A DNA stretch of 64,000 nt from Bacillota bacterium (GCA_023421675.1 JAEZTC010000012.1:49674-113673), one strand, 5' to 3'. Shown: positions 1-8,716, numbered from the stretch's first letter. Notes: generated from the letters alone by a model not told the origin. A program made the numbers and translations.

Positions 1-298
1 CCGAAATAACTATTCCCGCGTCTGCATTATAATACCTTGTCAGATATGCAACTGCCGGCGTTGGTATTATTCCGAGACAAACAGCCTGTGCCCCTACTGA
101 GCATATTCCTGCAACCAAAGCCGCTTCAAGCATATCCCCCGAAATTCTGGTATCCATTCCAACAAGTATTTTTGGTGTGTGTTTTGTTTCTTTAGTAAGC
201 ACATACGCACCTGCCTTACCCAACTGATATGCAAGTTCTGCTGTAAGTTCCTCATTTGCTACTCCTCTGACTCCATCAGTTCCAAAAAGACGTCCCAT
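1..298 (-). CDS. glmM: Phosphoglucosamine mutase, N-terminal part (cut by window edge)
   Basis: Converts glucosamine-6-phosphate to glucosamine-1-phosphate for peptidoglycan precursor synthesis in the cytosol. The visible ~99 residues begin MGRLFGTDGVRGVANEELTA, the hallmark start of GlmM, and continue through the GMDTRISGDMLEAALVAG segment. The window ends just before the phosphoserine loop (expected TASHNP). The ATG at 296-298 has a G-rich site about 10 bases upstream. A good sigma-A promoter lies at 356-384. The gene follows cdaA, cdaR and an FAD oxidoreductase on the same strand; cdaA-cdaR-glmM is the classical Firmicute order, in which CdaR and GlmM modulate c-di-AMP synthesis. Only the first fifth of the protein is present, but identity is clear. 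Confidence 0.95.
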   Translation of the reverse strand, partial: MGRLFGTDGVRGVANEELTAELAYQLGKAGAYVLTKETKHTPKILVGMDTRISGDMLEAALVAGICSVGAQAVCLGIIPTPAVAYLTRYYNADAGIVIS

Positions 299-355
299 GA
301 TATATTAACCCCCTGGTTATTGTTAAAATTGATATTAAATCATAATTCAAAAATA

Positions 356-384
356 ATTATATATTTACAGTACAAAATTCACAA
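356..384 (-). promoter_or_regulatory. Predicted sigma-A promoter of glmM
   Basis: On the minus strand TTGTGA (379-384) and TATAAT (356-361) are separated by exactly 17 bases, about 60 bases upstream of the glmM start. This suggests glmM can be transcribed independently of the upstream cdaA-cdaR genes. Confidence 0.55.
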
Positions 385-506
385 GCATATATATTACTTT
401 AAGCTTTATGCAATATATTTTCCTTAATTAATAAGATGAAGTAATTTCAAAAGTATTGTTGTTTGTATCCGACTTTTGGGAGACAAACTTTTAGTAAAAA
501 TCAACT

Positions 507-2105
507 TCAACTTATATGCATTTGTGTGTATGTTTTTATTATTTGCTCCGCAATTCTGATTCCATCTACAGCAGCGCTTACAATTCCGCCTGCATAGCCC
601 GCTCCCTCTCCTGCAGGATATAGACCTAAAACACCCAAAGCTTCAAATGTCCCATCGCTTCTCGGGATTCTGACCGGTGATGAGGTTCTTGTCTCAACTC
701 CTGTCATAATCGCATCACCCATGCCAAAGCCTTTCAATTTTCTATCAAAATAGTATATGGAATCTTTCATGCATGAGGTTACAAATTCCGGAAGACACAT
801 ATTGATGTCTGCGAAAGAAGTATTACCGGTATAACTGGGTTTAACCGTCCCAAAGGCTGTTGAAGCATTACCTTTAACAAAATCCCCAAGTCTTTGTACA
901 GGTGCGGCACCGCTGGCACCGGCTATATTATATGCAAGTCTTTCCCACTTTCTCTGAAATTCAACTCCCGAAAGTGGGTGTTCACCGCCGAAATCATCAG
1001 GTTCAACCGAAACTACAAGTGCACTGTTGGAGTTTTGTAAATCCCGGGCAAAATAGCTCATACCATTGGTAACAATAGAATCAGGTTCTGAAGCAGATGC
1101 AACAACAAGACCCCCAGGGCACATACAAAATGAATATACAGTTCGTCCGCCGGTTTTGTAGAATAATTGATAATCTGCAGCACCAAGCCTTGGGTGCGCA
1201 GCAGAGATTCCGTATTGAGCCTGATTAATAAGCTCCTGAGGATGCTCAATCCGTACTCCGATAGAAAAAGGTTTTCTGACAAATCCCACTCCATTCTTTA
1301 GGAGGGAGTCGTACGTATCTCTTGCACTATGACCTATTGCAAGAACAACCACCTCTGCATCCAGTTCGGTATTGTCATTTACAATAACACCTTTTACTGC
1401 TCCATTGCTTATTTTAAGAGACGTTACCTTAGAGTTGAATCGTATTTCACCGCCATGTTGTATAATGCTCTGGCGCATATTAACTACAACATCTTTCAGC
1501 ACATCAGACCCTATATGAGGTTTGGATTTATATAATATTTCTTCGTGTGCTCCTGCTTTATAGAATTCCTCAAGTACTCTGGAACATCTGTAATCATTAA
1601 TCCTTGTAGTGAGCTTGCCGTCTGAAAAAGTTCCTGCACCACCTTCACCAAACTGTACATTGGTTTCAGTGTCCAGGACTCCTGTTTTCCAATAACGGTG
1701 TACTTTTTCGGTTCTCTTTTCAATACTTTCACCGCGTTCTAAAATAATTGGCTTATAACCATTCTGAGATAAAATAAGGCCTGCAAAAATTCCTGCAGGT
1801 CCGCTACCTATTATTATTGGACGGTTATTAATTTTTTTATCACCGGGCTTTACCTCTCCCCGGGGCATATCATTAATTTCGCGTATATCACTATTACCAG
1901 GCAGTCTGTATTTGCCAGTTATTTCTGCTAAAACTGAGTAAACCATGACAATATCAGGCTTATGGCGTGCATCAATTGATTCTTTAATAATTTTTAAGCT
2001 GTTAATCCTGTCTTGTCCTATTTTAAGCTTCTTTGCCGCCGCACTTTTTAATTGATTTATATCATCATCAAGCGAAAGCTTTATATTATTAATTGCAAGC
2101 TTCAT
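507..2105 (-). CDS. FAD-dependent oxidoreductase of the COG2509 type
   Basis: A 532-residue cytosolic flavoprotein. Residues 1-65 form a small N-terminal domain typical of this uncharacterised dehydrogenase family. Residues 97-125 carry the FAD-binding Rossmann motif (GSGPAG at 100-105, followed by ILERG), and VVLAIGHSARDT in the middle is the second dinucleotide-binding element. The C-terminal stretch with GEGAGYAGGIVSAAVDG closes the FAD site. The ATG at 2105 has AGGAG upstream. It lies between cdaR (28 bases) and glmM on the same strand, so it is probably co-transcribed with the c-di-AMP genes. The substrate is unknown and the family has no firm biochemical role, so nothing more precise should be inferred. 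Confidence 0.85.
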   Translation of the reverse strand: MKLAINNIKLSLDDDINQLKSAAAKKLKIGQDRINSLKIIKESIDARHKPDIVMVYSVLAEITGKYRLPGNSDIREINDMPRGEVKPGDKKINNRPIIIGSGPAGIFAGLILSQNGYKPIILERGESIEKRTEKVHRYWKTGVLDTETNVQFGEGGAGTFSDGKLTTRINDYRCSRVLEEFYKAGAHEEILYKSKPHIGSDVLKDVVVNMRQSIIQHGGEIRFNSKVTSLKISNGAVKGVIVNDNTELDAEVVVLAIGHSARDTYDSLLKNGVGFVRKPFSIGVRIEHPQELINQAQYGISAAHPRLGAADYQLFYKTGGRTVYSFCMCPGGLVVASASEPDSIVTNGMSYFARDLQNSNSALVVSVEPDDFGGEHPLSGVEFQRKWERLAYNIAGASGAAPVQRLGDFVKGNASTAFGTVKPSYTGNTSFADINMCLPEFVTSCMKDSIYYFDRKLKGFGMGDAIMTGVETRTSSPVRIPRSDGTFEALGVLGLYPAGEGAGYAGGIVSAAVDGIRIAEQIIKTYTQMHIS

Positions 2106-2133
2106 TTATCAGTACTCCTGAAGATTTTTAATT

Positions 2134-3354
2134 TCACCGTGTTTCTACCTTTAAATCAATCATGTAATCTTGTGAAATGTATACATTACCCGGTAGTACT
2201 GCTTTTAGAGGTAATTTATATTCACCTGGTCCTAACCCTTTTACATCTATGTATGGCTTTATTGCAGCGGCATCCAAAGTATTGATGTCACTTTTAAAGC
2301 CCCTCAGATTTATTAATATGCTGGAAGTAGTTATACTATAATTATATGAGTTTTCAGTTTGTTTATTTATCATTGTAATATCTTTACTTGAAACTGTAAT
2401 ATCCTTATTTGAATATTGTTCAATAGAAACAGAAACAGTTACATCCTTAATAGGAGTATAAAGCTTGACACCTTCGGGAAGTTTTAATTTCTTTGTTGTC
2501 TCCATAGATTGATTAATATTCTGAATACTTACAGATTCTGTTTTAATACTGTCTATTTTATCCAAAATTTCCGGTAACCCTGTAATGAGAACAGTTTCCG
2601 GATATACTCTGGTGCTGCTTTGTGTATAATTGTCCTGAGGACTTCCAATTAAATCAGGCTCTACCAAAACCTGCTTTGCAACCTTCAATTTAACATCAAC
2701 ACTAAGATTCTTGCTAAGTGCAGGTATCTCGTTCCCCTTTTTATCATATACAGCACAATCCTTTTTTATAACAGTGTCCTTATCAATATTTGTTACATCT
2801 ATAACAGCTTTAATTGAGTCTATTGTTCCCAGCTGTGAGTCCAGAGCTTCAACCAGTATCATTTCAGGTTCCACTGTTTTTTCAACTATTTTATAGCCCC
2901 TTTTGGGTTCACCAACTGTTACCACATCAACCTTAAAGGCATTTTTGGCTTGCTTGCCCAGCTCTACCTTTATAGTTGAAGGCTCCATACCTGTGATTTT
3001 AATATCATTCTTATTCTGATCTCCTATGTAAGTAGGTGCATCAACAGCAATTTCGGTATCCGAAACTGATTTAACCTTTGACAGATCAAGATTTACCAGG
3101 AAATCATTTGATGTAAGATTTTGTATTATGTTTTCTCTGGCTTCGACAGTTAAAATTACATTCTTTGTATACTTTTCATTGGTGATCACAATACCCTTAT
3201 CAGCAAGAACCTGCTTGTTAATTACAGCCAAAGGAACAGTAATTCTTGTTTGCTTCAAAGGATTGACAGAATTCGAGACGATGAACCAAAGAATTATTGC
3301 AAGTAATACAGATAATATTTTTAACGATAAATCTTTTTTTAAAAAGTCCATCAT
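2134..3354 (-). CDS. cdaR: CdaR, YbbR-domain regulator of the diadenylate cyclase
   Basis: Membrane-anchored extracellular protein that modulates CdaA. The start MMDFLKKDLSLKILSVLLAI begins a single N-terminal transmembrane helix, followed by about four repeated YbbR domains rich in valine/threonine beta strands (for example ITGMEPSTIKVELG and ITGLPEILDKIDSIKT). The chosen ATG at 3352-3354 overlaps the cdaA stop as ATGA, and GGAAGGTG lies 8 bases upstream. An ATG 18 bases further upstream is too long. Translational coupling to cdaA matches the known CdaA-CdaR complex. About 406 residues, normal for the family. Confidence 0.9.
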   Translation of the reverse strand: MMDFLKKDLSLKILSVLLAIILWFIVSNSVNPLKQTRITVPLAVINKQVLADKGIVITNEKYTKNVILTVEARENIIQNLTSNDFLVNLDLSKVKSVSDTEIAVDAPTYIGDQNKNDIKITGMEPSTIKVELGKQAKNAFKVDVVTVGEPKRGYKIVEKTVEPEMILVEALDSQLGTIDSIKAVIDVTNIDKDTVIKKDCAVYDKKGNEIPALSKNLSVDVKLKVAKQVLVEPDLIGSPQDNYTQSSTRVYPETVLITGLPEILDKIDSIKTESVSIQNINQSMETTKKLKLPEGVKLYTPIKDVTVSVSIEQYSNKDITVSSKDITMINKQTENSYNYSITTSSILINLRGFKSDINTLDAAAIKPYIDVKGLGPGEYKLPLKAVLPGNVYISQDYMIDLKVETR

Positions 3355-4229
3355 TTGGATTTCACCTTCCAAATTGAAAGTTTCTTTGTGGGTGTTTCCT
3401 TTTCAAGCAGATTTTTATTTAATGCCTTTCTTAAAAGATCAGGTGTAAGATTCCTTGTAAGTCCCCCGTTGAGGGCAAAAGAAATGCTTCCTGTTTCTTC
3501 TGATACAACAACCACTATTGAATCGGATATTTCAGATATGCCTATAGCTGCCCTGTGCCTTGTTCCAAGTTCCTTACTGAGGTTTTGATTATCGGTAAGT
3601 GGCAGGAAACAAGCGGCAGCCATTATCTTATTGCTTCTTATAACTACAGCTCCGTCGTGAAGCGGAGTATTCGGCGTAAATATGTTAACCAATAGTTCAC
3701 TTGATACATTTGACTCAAGGTGTATACCTGTATTTATTATCTCTCCGATTTTTGTAGCCCTTTCTACAACTATTAAGGCACCCGTCTGCGTTTTAGACAT
3801 TGATGCTGCTGCTCTTACTATTTCTTCTATTACAGTAGTAGTTTGAACAGCCAGACTGCTCGAATCGAGTCCGAACATACTACGAAACCGGCTTCGGCCA
3901 ATTTGTTCAAGTCCTCTTCTGAGTTCGGGCTGAAAAATAACAACAAGAGCTAGACTTAACAATTGGAAGGTATTCTGAAAAATATATTCAATTGTTCTAA
4001 GCTGAAGGAGGTCACTAAGATAATAGGCGATAAGAATAACTGCAAAACCCTTTATAAGCTGCATTGCGCGGGTTTCTCTAACCAGAAGTATACCTTTATA
4101 AATCACATATGAAACTATACCTATATCGACTATTGTTCTTACAATGTCTAAAGGACTTTTTATGTCAAGAAAATTTGCGATATTATTAATTATGTGACCA
4201 AAATCCAAACTGGAGAAAGCCTCCTGCAA
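3351..4229 (-). CDS. cdaA: Diadenylate cyclase CdaA (c-di-AMP synthase)
   Basis: Makes cyclic di-AMP from two ATP at the membrane. Three transmembrane helices occupy about residues 30-105, ending at FQPELRRGLEQIGR, and the DAC domain follows. Its catalytic DGAVVI motif is near residue 192 and RHRAAIG near 224-230; both are intact, so the enzyme should be active. Length of 292 is slightly above the usual ~275. The start is uncertain: TTG at 4229 has a poorly spaced site, and TTG at 4208 lies 11 bases after GGAGG. First gene of the cdaA-cdaR-oxidoreductase-glmM run, with a promoter predicted at 4294-4322. Confidence 0.93.
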   Translation of the reverse strand: MQEAFSSLDFGHIINNIANFLDIKSPLDIVRTIVDIGIVSYVIYKGILLVRETRAMQLIKGFAVILIAYYLSDLLQLRTIEYIFQNTFQLLSLALVVIFQPELRRGLEQIGRSRFRSMFGLDSSSLAVQTTTVIEEIVRAAASMSKTQTGALIVVERATKIGEIINTGIHLESNVSSELLVNIFTPNTPLHDGAVVIRSNKIMAAACFLPLTDNQNLSKELGTRHRAAIGISEISDSIVVVVSEETGSISFALNGGLTRNLTPDLLRKALNKNLLEKETPTKKLSIWKVKSK

Positions 4230-4293
4230 AACCTCACGCCCTTGTTTCAGTTAGAATAATCAAAGTATATGGACAAAAAATACTCTTATAAGA

Positions 4294-4322
4294 ATTATAC
4301 CCTCTTTTTTGTAGTTTTGTAA
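4294..4322 (-). promoter_or_regulatory. Predicted sigma-A promoter of cdaA
   Basis: Minus-strand TTACAA (4317-4322) and TATAAT (4294-4299) with a 17-base spacer, about 65 bases before the cdaA start. Confidence 0.55.
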
Positions 4323-4505
4323 GCTAAAATGATTATTTTTAGCAAAAATTTAATAAATCGTCTATAGTTCTTTTAAAAACTTATGGTAAATTTAATTTGC
4401 AGTATATAAATATATGTTTACAATGTTATTTTACATAAAGCTTCTTTTAAATGGTTTAATTTCTTTAAAGGTATTGTAAATGTCTGTTAATCAATTGTCA
4501 AGCAC

Positions 4506-5369
4506 TCACCAAACATTACCTACATATACATGATTAAGATATTCTGAAGCTTTTTCTTTTGCGGCATTAAGAGTGCTTACCGGAGTTATTTCTCTATCCT
4601 GCATAAGGTAGTTTGGGAAGAATCTGGACAAGTGAAGTGGAATTTCTTTTGATATGCCGGAAAGCCATTTTGACAATTCTTCTATTTCTTCAATTGAATC
4701 ATTCAAATCAGGTATAACAAGAGTTGTAACCTCCACGTGGCATTTTCGTGCCGCCTTTTCAACAGTATGTTTTACATTTCCAAGGGCTGCACTACATATA
4801 TCCTTGTAAAAAGAAGCAGTAAATGCTTTAACATCAATATTCATTGCGTCTATATAGGGAAGAAGCTCGTCAAGGGGTTCGTCAGAAATAAATCCGTTTG
4901 TTACAAGGACATTGTAAAGACCTTCTTTTCTGGCCAATTTAGATGTATCATATACGAACTCATAGCATATTGAAGGCTCATTATAAGTATATGCCAGACC
5001 GATATTTCCATCTTCCTTAAGTTCAACCGCTTTTTGGACAATTTCCTCTGGCTCTGCGTAAACAGTGTGAGGATTTTTATGAGCTATGCTCCAATTCTGG
5101 CAGAATGAACATTTCAAATTGCAGCCGAAGGTTCCAACCGATAAGATGTTTGAACCAGGATGAAACATATAAAGAGGCTTCTTTTCAATTTGGTCCAATG
5201 AAATTGATGCGATTTCACCGTAATTCAGAGAGAATAATTCTCCGCCATTGTTTTTTCTCGCCCTGCATGCTCCCAGTGAACCGGGTTTTATGACACAGTT
5301 ATGCGGACATAAGCTGCAGTGAACCTTTGAATCCTCTATTTTTTCAAAATACATGGCTAACTTGCTCAT
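4506..5369 (-). CDS. amrS: AmmeMemoRadiSam system radical SAM enzyme
   Basis: Radical SAM protein of the three-part AmmeMemoRadiSam family, whose reaction is not known. It has an N-terminal cysteine cluster (CSLCPHNCVI, then CRARKNN) and the SAM/[4Fe-4S] motif GCNLKCSFCQNW, a CxxxCxxC near residues 80-90. HPGSNILSVG before it and LAYTYNEPSICYEF after it are typical of this PflA-like branch. The ATG at 5369 has GGAGAA upstream; a TTG 15 bases earlier overlaps that site. Length ~287 is normal. Its partner, a Memo-like/AMMECR1 fusion, is the next gene upstream, but a repeat element separates the two. Confidence 0.9.
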   Translation of the reverse strand: MSKLAMYFEKIEDSKVHCSLCPHNCVIKPGSLGACRARKNNGGELFSLNYGEIASISLDQIEKKPLYMFHPGSNILSVGTFGCNLKCSFCQNWSIAHKNPHTVYAEPEEIVQKAVELKEDGNIGLAYTYNEPSICYEFVYDTSKLARKEGLYNVLVTNGFISDEPLDELLPYIDAMNIDVKAFTASFYKDICSAALGNVKHTVEKAARKCHVEVTTLVIPDLNDSIEEIEELSKWLSGISKEIPLHLSRFFPNYLMQDREITPVSTLNAAKEKASEYLNHVYVGNVW

Positions 5370-5384
5370 ACGTTCTCCAATCAA

Positions 5385-5563
5385 TTAAAATTGAGAATTG
5401 AAAATTGAGAATTATTTATATAGAATTAATTTATCGATTTTCTAAGTATTTTTAATACAATAAAAATGTGTATTCAATTACCCTGAATGGGGGGCCATTG
5501 TCTTGCCCCAGCATAACAAAAAATTGTCAATTCTCAATTGTCAATTATTAATTCTCAATTGCT
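5385..5563. repeat. MITE-like element with AATTGAGAATTG terminal inverted repeats
   Basis: About 180 bases between amrS and its partner gene. The left end repeats ATTGAGAATTGAAAATTGAG and the right end carries the inverted form (AATTCTCAATTGTCAATT). Each end spans about 35-45 bases. The centre has a GGGG/CCCC hairpin (TGGGG...CCCCA, about 5488-5512). There is no coding capacity. The arrangement is typical of a small non-autonomous repeat or a REP-like palindromic element. Nothing here identifies its mobilising transposase. Confidence 0.6.
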
Positions 5564-5564
5564 T

Positions 5565-6974
5565 TTACTTGTGTCTTATTACTTCAAACCTTTGCATTGT
5601 ATAGTTTTCATTCGGTTTAATCCCAGCTTTTTGAAGAGCAATTGATACCTGCTGTTCAGCGGTATATACCCCATCAAGGTTTGGAAGCAGCAATCCGGTT
5701 CTTCTTCCAAGTCTGACAATAACACCATACTTTACTACATCAAGTTCATCCATGGATTTTATGTCTTCTGCCGGCATTAACACATCAACCGAATACACAA
5801 GCTTATCAAGCTCCTCCTCGGTTACAGCATCAAATCTTGGATCTTCGGTTGCTGAGCTTATGGCATTTCTCATAATTTCTTCAGCTATATTAACCTTTGT
5901 AGGTTCAATAGTTCCTATACAGCCTCGGAGCTGTCCACTCTTTTTTAATGAAACAAAGGTACCCGCACTGTTCTTAATTAACTCTTCAGGGATATCTTTT
6001 GGTATTTCAATTATCCGGTCTTCTTTTATATATGTCTCCAGAGTCGTCCTTGCAAGTTTTACATACGGATCCTCATTTTCTCTTATACCCTGCATCTTAA
6101 GTTTGTTTTTAAACTCCAGTTTGTCAAGTATATGACGTTCAGGGTTCTTTCGGCCTACCGAAAATCTCGCAACTGAATAACCTACACCAAAAGGGCCTTC
6201 ATATGAATAAATTTCAGGTTCCAAATCATATCCATCCAGTGCACCAAACATCATAATAAATGACCTTAATCCGCACTCCCCTGCGTTTTCACAGAAGCTC
6301 TCATCGGTAGTAATAAGTCTCTCTATATCAAGATTCCTTAAACTCTCTATAAGCATGTCGTCGAACAGCTTACCATACTCGCTATATCCATAAGGTCCTT
6401 CATTGGTAAGTCGATGAGAAAGGTCGCCGCTTGCCAGGAAAACAACTCTTTCATCAGATTGTGCAACAGCTTTAGCGATACATTTTCCAAACCTGTACTG
6501 ATCCTCAAAGGATAAGCCTGAAATTGAAATATGAACCAGCTTAAAGGAATCATATATATTTTTTATGAAATATAGAGGAACCAGCGCCCCATGATCAAGG
6601 CTTTTTGAGATTTTGTACCGTGCTGATATTTCTTCACTCAAGCCGCCTGCTGGAATATGAATAGCTTCAGCATTGGATGATATGGCTTTTGCGAGCAAAA
6701 GGTTGTTTTCAAATTCAAATCTTACATCATTGGCTCCGAACCTGCTCATATCTCCGGTTAATCTCTCCTGCATGGATATATGGATATAATCCTGGAAAAC
6801 AGGTCCGTGGGGGGTTGTAACAACTATGGTGGAAGGTGCATCATTTTTTATATCCTCTGCTGCCTTTTTAACTGCATTGATGGTGTCAGCAGCTCCCTTT
6901 TCCTCGCCTCTCCCTACCTCCGGTATTATTAACGGTGGGTGTGGAAAGATATATGACCTGATAATTTCTCCCAT
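5565..6974 (-). CDS. Memo-like (LigB) plus AMMECR1 fusion, AmmeMemoRadiSam system
   Basis: A 469-residue two-domain cytosolic protein. Residues ~1-265 resemble class III extradiol dioxygenase/Memo proteins, with putative metal ligands in FPHPPLIIPE (His12), TTPHGPVF and ASGDLSHRL. Residues ~290-469 are an AMMECR1 domain with the signature LRGCIGTIEPT. The whole AmmeMemoRadiSam set is therefore encoded by this gene and amrS. The ATG at 6974 has GGGAGG nine bases upstream. A 33-residue membrane peptide gene ends immediately before it. The pathway is uncharacterised in bacteria; a modification or radical-based role is suggested only by the amrS partner. Confidence 0.88.
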   Translation of the reverse strand: MGEIIRSYIFPHPPLIIPEVGRGEEKGAADTINAVKKAAEDIKNDAPSTIVVTTPHGPVFQDYIHISMQERLTGDMSRFGANDVRFEFENNLLLAKAISSNAEAIHIPAGGLSEEISARYKISKSLDHGALVPLYFIKNIYDSFKLVHISISGLSFEDQYRFGKCIAKAVAQSDERVVFLASGDLSHRLTNEGPYGYSEYGKLFDDMLIESLRNLDIERLITTDESFCENAGECGLRSFIMMFGALDGYDLEPEIYSYEGPFGVGYSVARFSVGRKNPERHILDKLEFKNKLKMQGIRENEDPYVKLARTTLETYIKEDRIIEIPKDIPEELIKNSAGTFVSLKKSGQLRGCIGTIEPTKVNIAEEIMRNAISSATEDPRFDAVTEEELDKLVYSVDVLMPAEDIKSMDELDVVKYGVIVRLGRRTGLLLPNLDGVYTAEQQVSIALQKAGIKPNENYTMQRFEVIRHK

Positions 6975-6980
6975 GAAAAA

Positions 6981-7082
6981 TTACCTCCCTGCAATTATGC
7001 TGTATACAATTGCGCACAGCGTTGGAACAATAATTGCTGCGGCAACAATTATTGCTACCCACTTTGTAGCTTTTTTATTCAT
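6981..7082 (-). CDS. 33-residue single-helix membrane peptide
   Basis: Reads MNKKATKWVAIIVAAAIIVP and onward to YSIIAGR: a lysine-rich start followed by one hydrophobic helix. GGGGAG lies about 8 bases before the ATG. Its last codons overlap the ribosome site of the downstream Memo/AMMECR1 gene, so the two are probably translated together. It resembles small DUF4044-type membrane peptides common in clostridia, but no family is certain. Function unknown. Confidence 0.55.
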   Translation of the reverse strand: MNKKATKWVAIIVAAAIIVPTLCAIVYSIIAGR

Positions 7083-7224
7083 AAAAAACACTCCCCTATC
7101 TATATTTAAATGTTATTAACTATTTAACTACAGATTATTTTATCTTAAAACCTCACATAAATAAATGATTTACTAAGTTTCTTAACCTTAATTCATTACA
7201 TTTATTTCTATAAATGGTGACTGC

Positions 7225-7253
7225 TTGAATTATAATTGGATAACTGATAAAAT
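7225..7253 (+). promoter_or_regulatory. Predicted promoter of the zinc-ribbon gene
   Basis: TTGAAT (7225-7230), a 17-base spacer, then TAAAAT (7248-7253). It lies about 125 bases upstream of the start, leaving a leader in which no known riboswitch was recognised. Confidence 0.4.
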
Positions 7254-7379
7254 GTTGTTAATGCTACAACTATAAAGAACCTGTTACCACGTATCTCAAA
7301 CCTATTATTTCTCCAAGCTTACCCGTGATGTATAAGGTTTTATAGGTCGGCAAATATTTAATTATTTGGAGGTTTGGAA

Positions 7380-7556
7380 ATGGAAGACAAAACTCTGGTC
7401 TGTAAAGACTGCAATGCAACTTTTACATTCACGGTAGGCGAACAGCAATTTTATGCTGAAAAAGGATTCACAAATGAGCCCCAAAGGTGCCCCGATTGCA
7501 GAAAGGCACGTAAAGCCAACACAAGGAAGCCAGGCGGTTATAACAAAAAGTTCTGA
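7380..7556 (+). CDS. Small zinc-ribbon protein
   Basis: 58-residue cytosolic protein beginning MEDKTLVCKDCNATFTFTVG. Two CxxC pairs (CKDC and CPDC, ~30 residues apart) form one zinc ribbon, followed by a basic tail (RKARKANTRKPGGYNKKF). This is the 'probable zinc-binding domain' family widespread in Firmicutes, often guessed to bind nucleic acid or ribosomes. The ATG at 7380 is 7 bases after GGAGG; a TTG six bases upstream overlaps the spacing and is less likely. Monocistronic, with its own terminator at 7567-7606. Confidence 0.85.
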   Translation: MEDKTLVCKDCNATFTFTVGEQQFYAEKGFTNEPQRCPDCRKARKANTRKPGGYNKKF

Positions 7557-7566
7557 AATAATTAAG

Positions 7567-7606
7567 AAAACTCAAGGGTTTAATTAAAAGCCCTTGAGTT
7601 TTTTTA
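7567..7606 (+). terminator. Rho-independent terminator after the zinc-ribbon gene
   Basis: Stem AAAACTCAAGGG paired with CCCTTGAGTTTT around a 12-base loop, with T-runs on the plus side and A-runs on the other. It can serve both the zinc-ribbon gene and convergent metA. Confidence 0.85.
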
Positions 7607-7621
7607 TTGTCCTTAAAATAT

Positions 7622-8545
7622 TTATTCCTCTTTTAATTCATTCAAGTCAAACGGCGTTTCCTGGTATACATAATAGTTAAGCCAGTTGCAGTAAAGCAGA
7701 TTTGCATGGCTTTTCCACCTTACTATGGGAGTTTTTTTCGGATCATCATCCCTGAAATAATTTTTAGGTATTTCAATATCCAAGCCTTTTGCCAAGTCCC
7801 TGTCATATTCCGTTTTCAAAGTAAGCGCATCATATTCGGAATGCCCAGTTACAAATATGTGTCTGCCCTTACCCGCTGCTACTATATAAATACCAGCATC
7901 TTCAGATTCTGAAAGGATGTCAAGATCTTTAACCTTTTCTATATCCTCCCGCCTTACTTCAGTATAACGAGAATGAGGTACATAGAATTCATCATCAAAT
8001 CCTCTGAGCAGCTTAACATTCTGCTTATTGACAGTATGTTTATAAACCCCTGATAATTTCTTTTCAAGAGAATATTTGGGAATGCCATAATGATAATAAA
8101 GACCTGCTTGAGCACCCCAGCAAATATGGAGGGTGGAATAAACATTGGTGCGCGTCCAATTCATTATTTCCTTAAGTTCATCCCAGTAAGCTACTTCCTC
8201 AAATTCCATCTGTTCTACAGGAGCTCCGGTTATTATCATTCCGTCAAATTTCTGATTGCATATTTCATCAAAGGTATTATAGAATTTTATTAAATGCTCT
8301 TCAGGAGTATTTTTTGATTGGTATGTGCGAGGATGCAAAAGTACAATATCCACCTGAAGAGGTGAATTTCCAAGCAGTCTGAATATTTGAGTTTCTGTAA
8401 CAATTTTTGTAGGCATCAGATTAAGCATTACTATTTTAAGCGGACGGATATCCTGATGGTAAGCCCTGTTCTCCGTCATAAAAAATATATTTTCATTTGA
8501 CATTACTTCCGCAGCCGGAAGATTGTCTGGAATATTAATAGGCAT
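7622..8545 (-). CDS. metA: Homoserine O-acyltransferase MetA, predicted acetyl-specific
   Basis: Activates homoserine for methionine synthesis. Begins MPINIPDNLPAAEVMSNENI, as all MetA proteins do. The catalytic Cys142 sits in LHICWGAQAG, and the His/Glu pair in VTGHSEYDALT. Residue 111 is Glu (GAPVEQMEF). In the family, Glu111 goes with acetyl-CoA use and Gly111 with succinyl-CoA use, so this enzyme most likely makes O-acetylhomoserine despite the usual 'succinyltransferase' name. The start at 8545 is chosen because AAGGA is 8 bases upstream and the upstream ATG at 8554 abuts that site. 307 residues, full length. A promoter is predicted at 8652-8680. Confidence 0.95.
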   Translation of the reverse strand: MPINIPDNLPAAEVMSNENIFFMTENRAYHQDIRPLKIVMLNLMPTKIVTETQIFRLLGNSPLQVDIVLLHPRTYQSKNTPEEHLIKFYNTFDEICNQKFDGMIITGAPVEQMEFEEVAYWDELKEIMNWTRTNVYSTLHICWGAQAGLYYHYGIPKYSLEKKLSGVYKHTVNKQNVKLLRGFDDEFYVPHSRYTEVRREDIEKVKDLDILSESEDAGIYIVAAGKGRHIFVTGHSEYDALTLKTEYDRDLAKGLDIEIPKNYFRDDDPKKTPIVRWKSHANLLYCNWLNYYVYQETPFDLNELKEE

Positions 8546-8651
8546 ATGAATCATCCTTATTTTAAGATTTGTTAAATTATAGGTTATAACATTGAAAATT
8601 GCTTAAGGCCTTGATTAAACTATTACGCAGTTACATAATAAAATTAATACA

Positions 8652-8680
8652 ATGTTAATATATTATATTTTCATTGTCAA
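8652..8680 (-). promoter_or_regulatory. Predicted promoter of metA
   Basis: Minus-strand TTGACA (8675-8680), 17-base spacer, TAACAT (8652-8657). The ~105-base leader shows no recognisable SAM riboswitch or T-box. Confidence 0.45.
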
Positions 8681-8716
8681 TAAGACAGTATAGCATAGAA
8701 AAATTATTGTCTGCAC

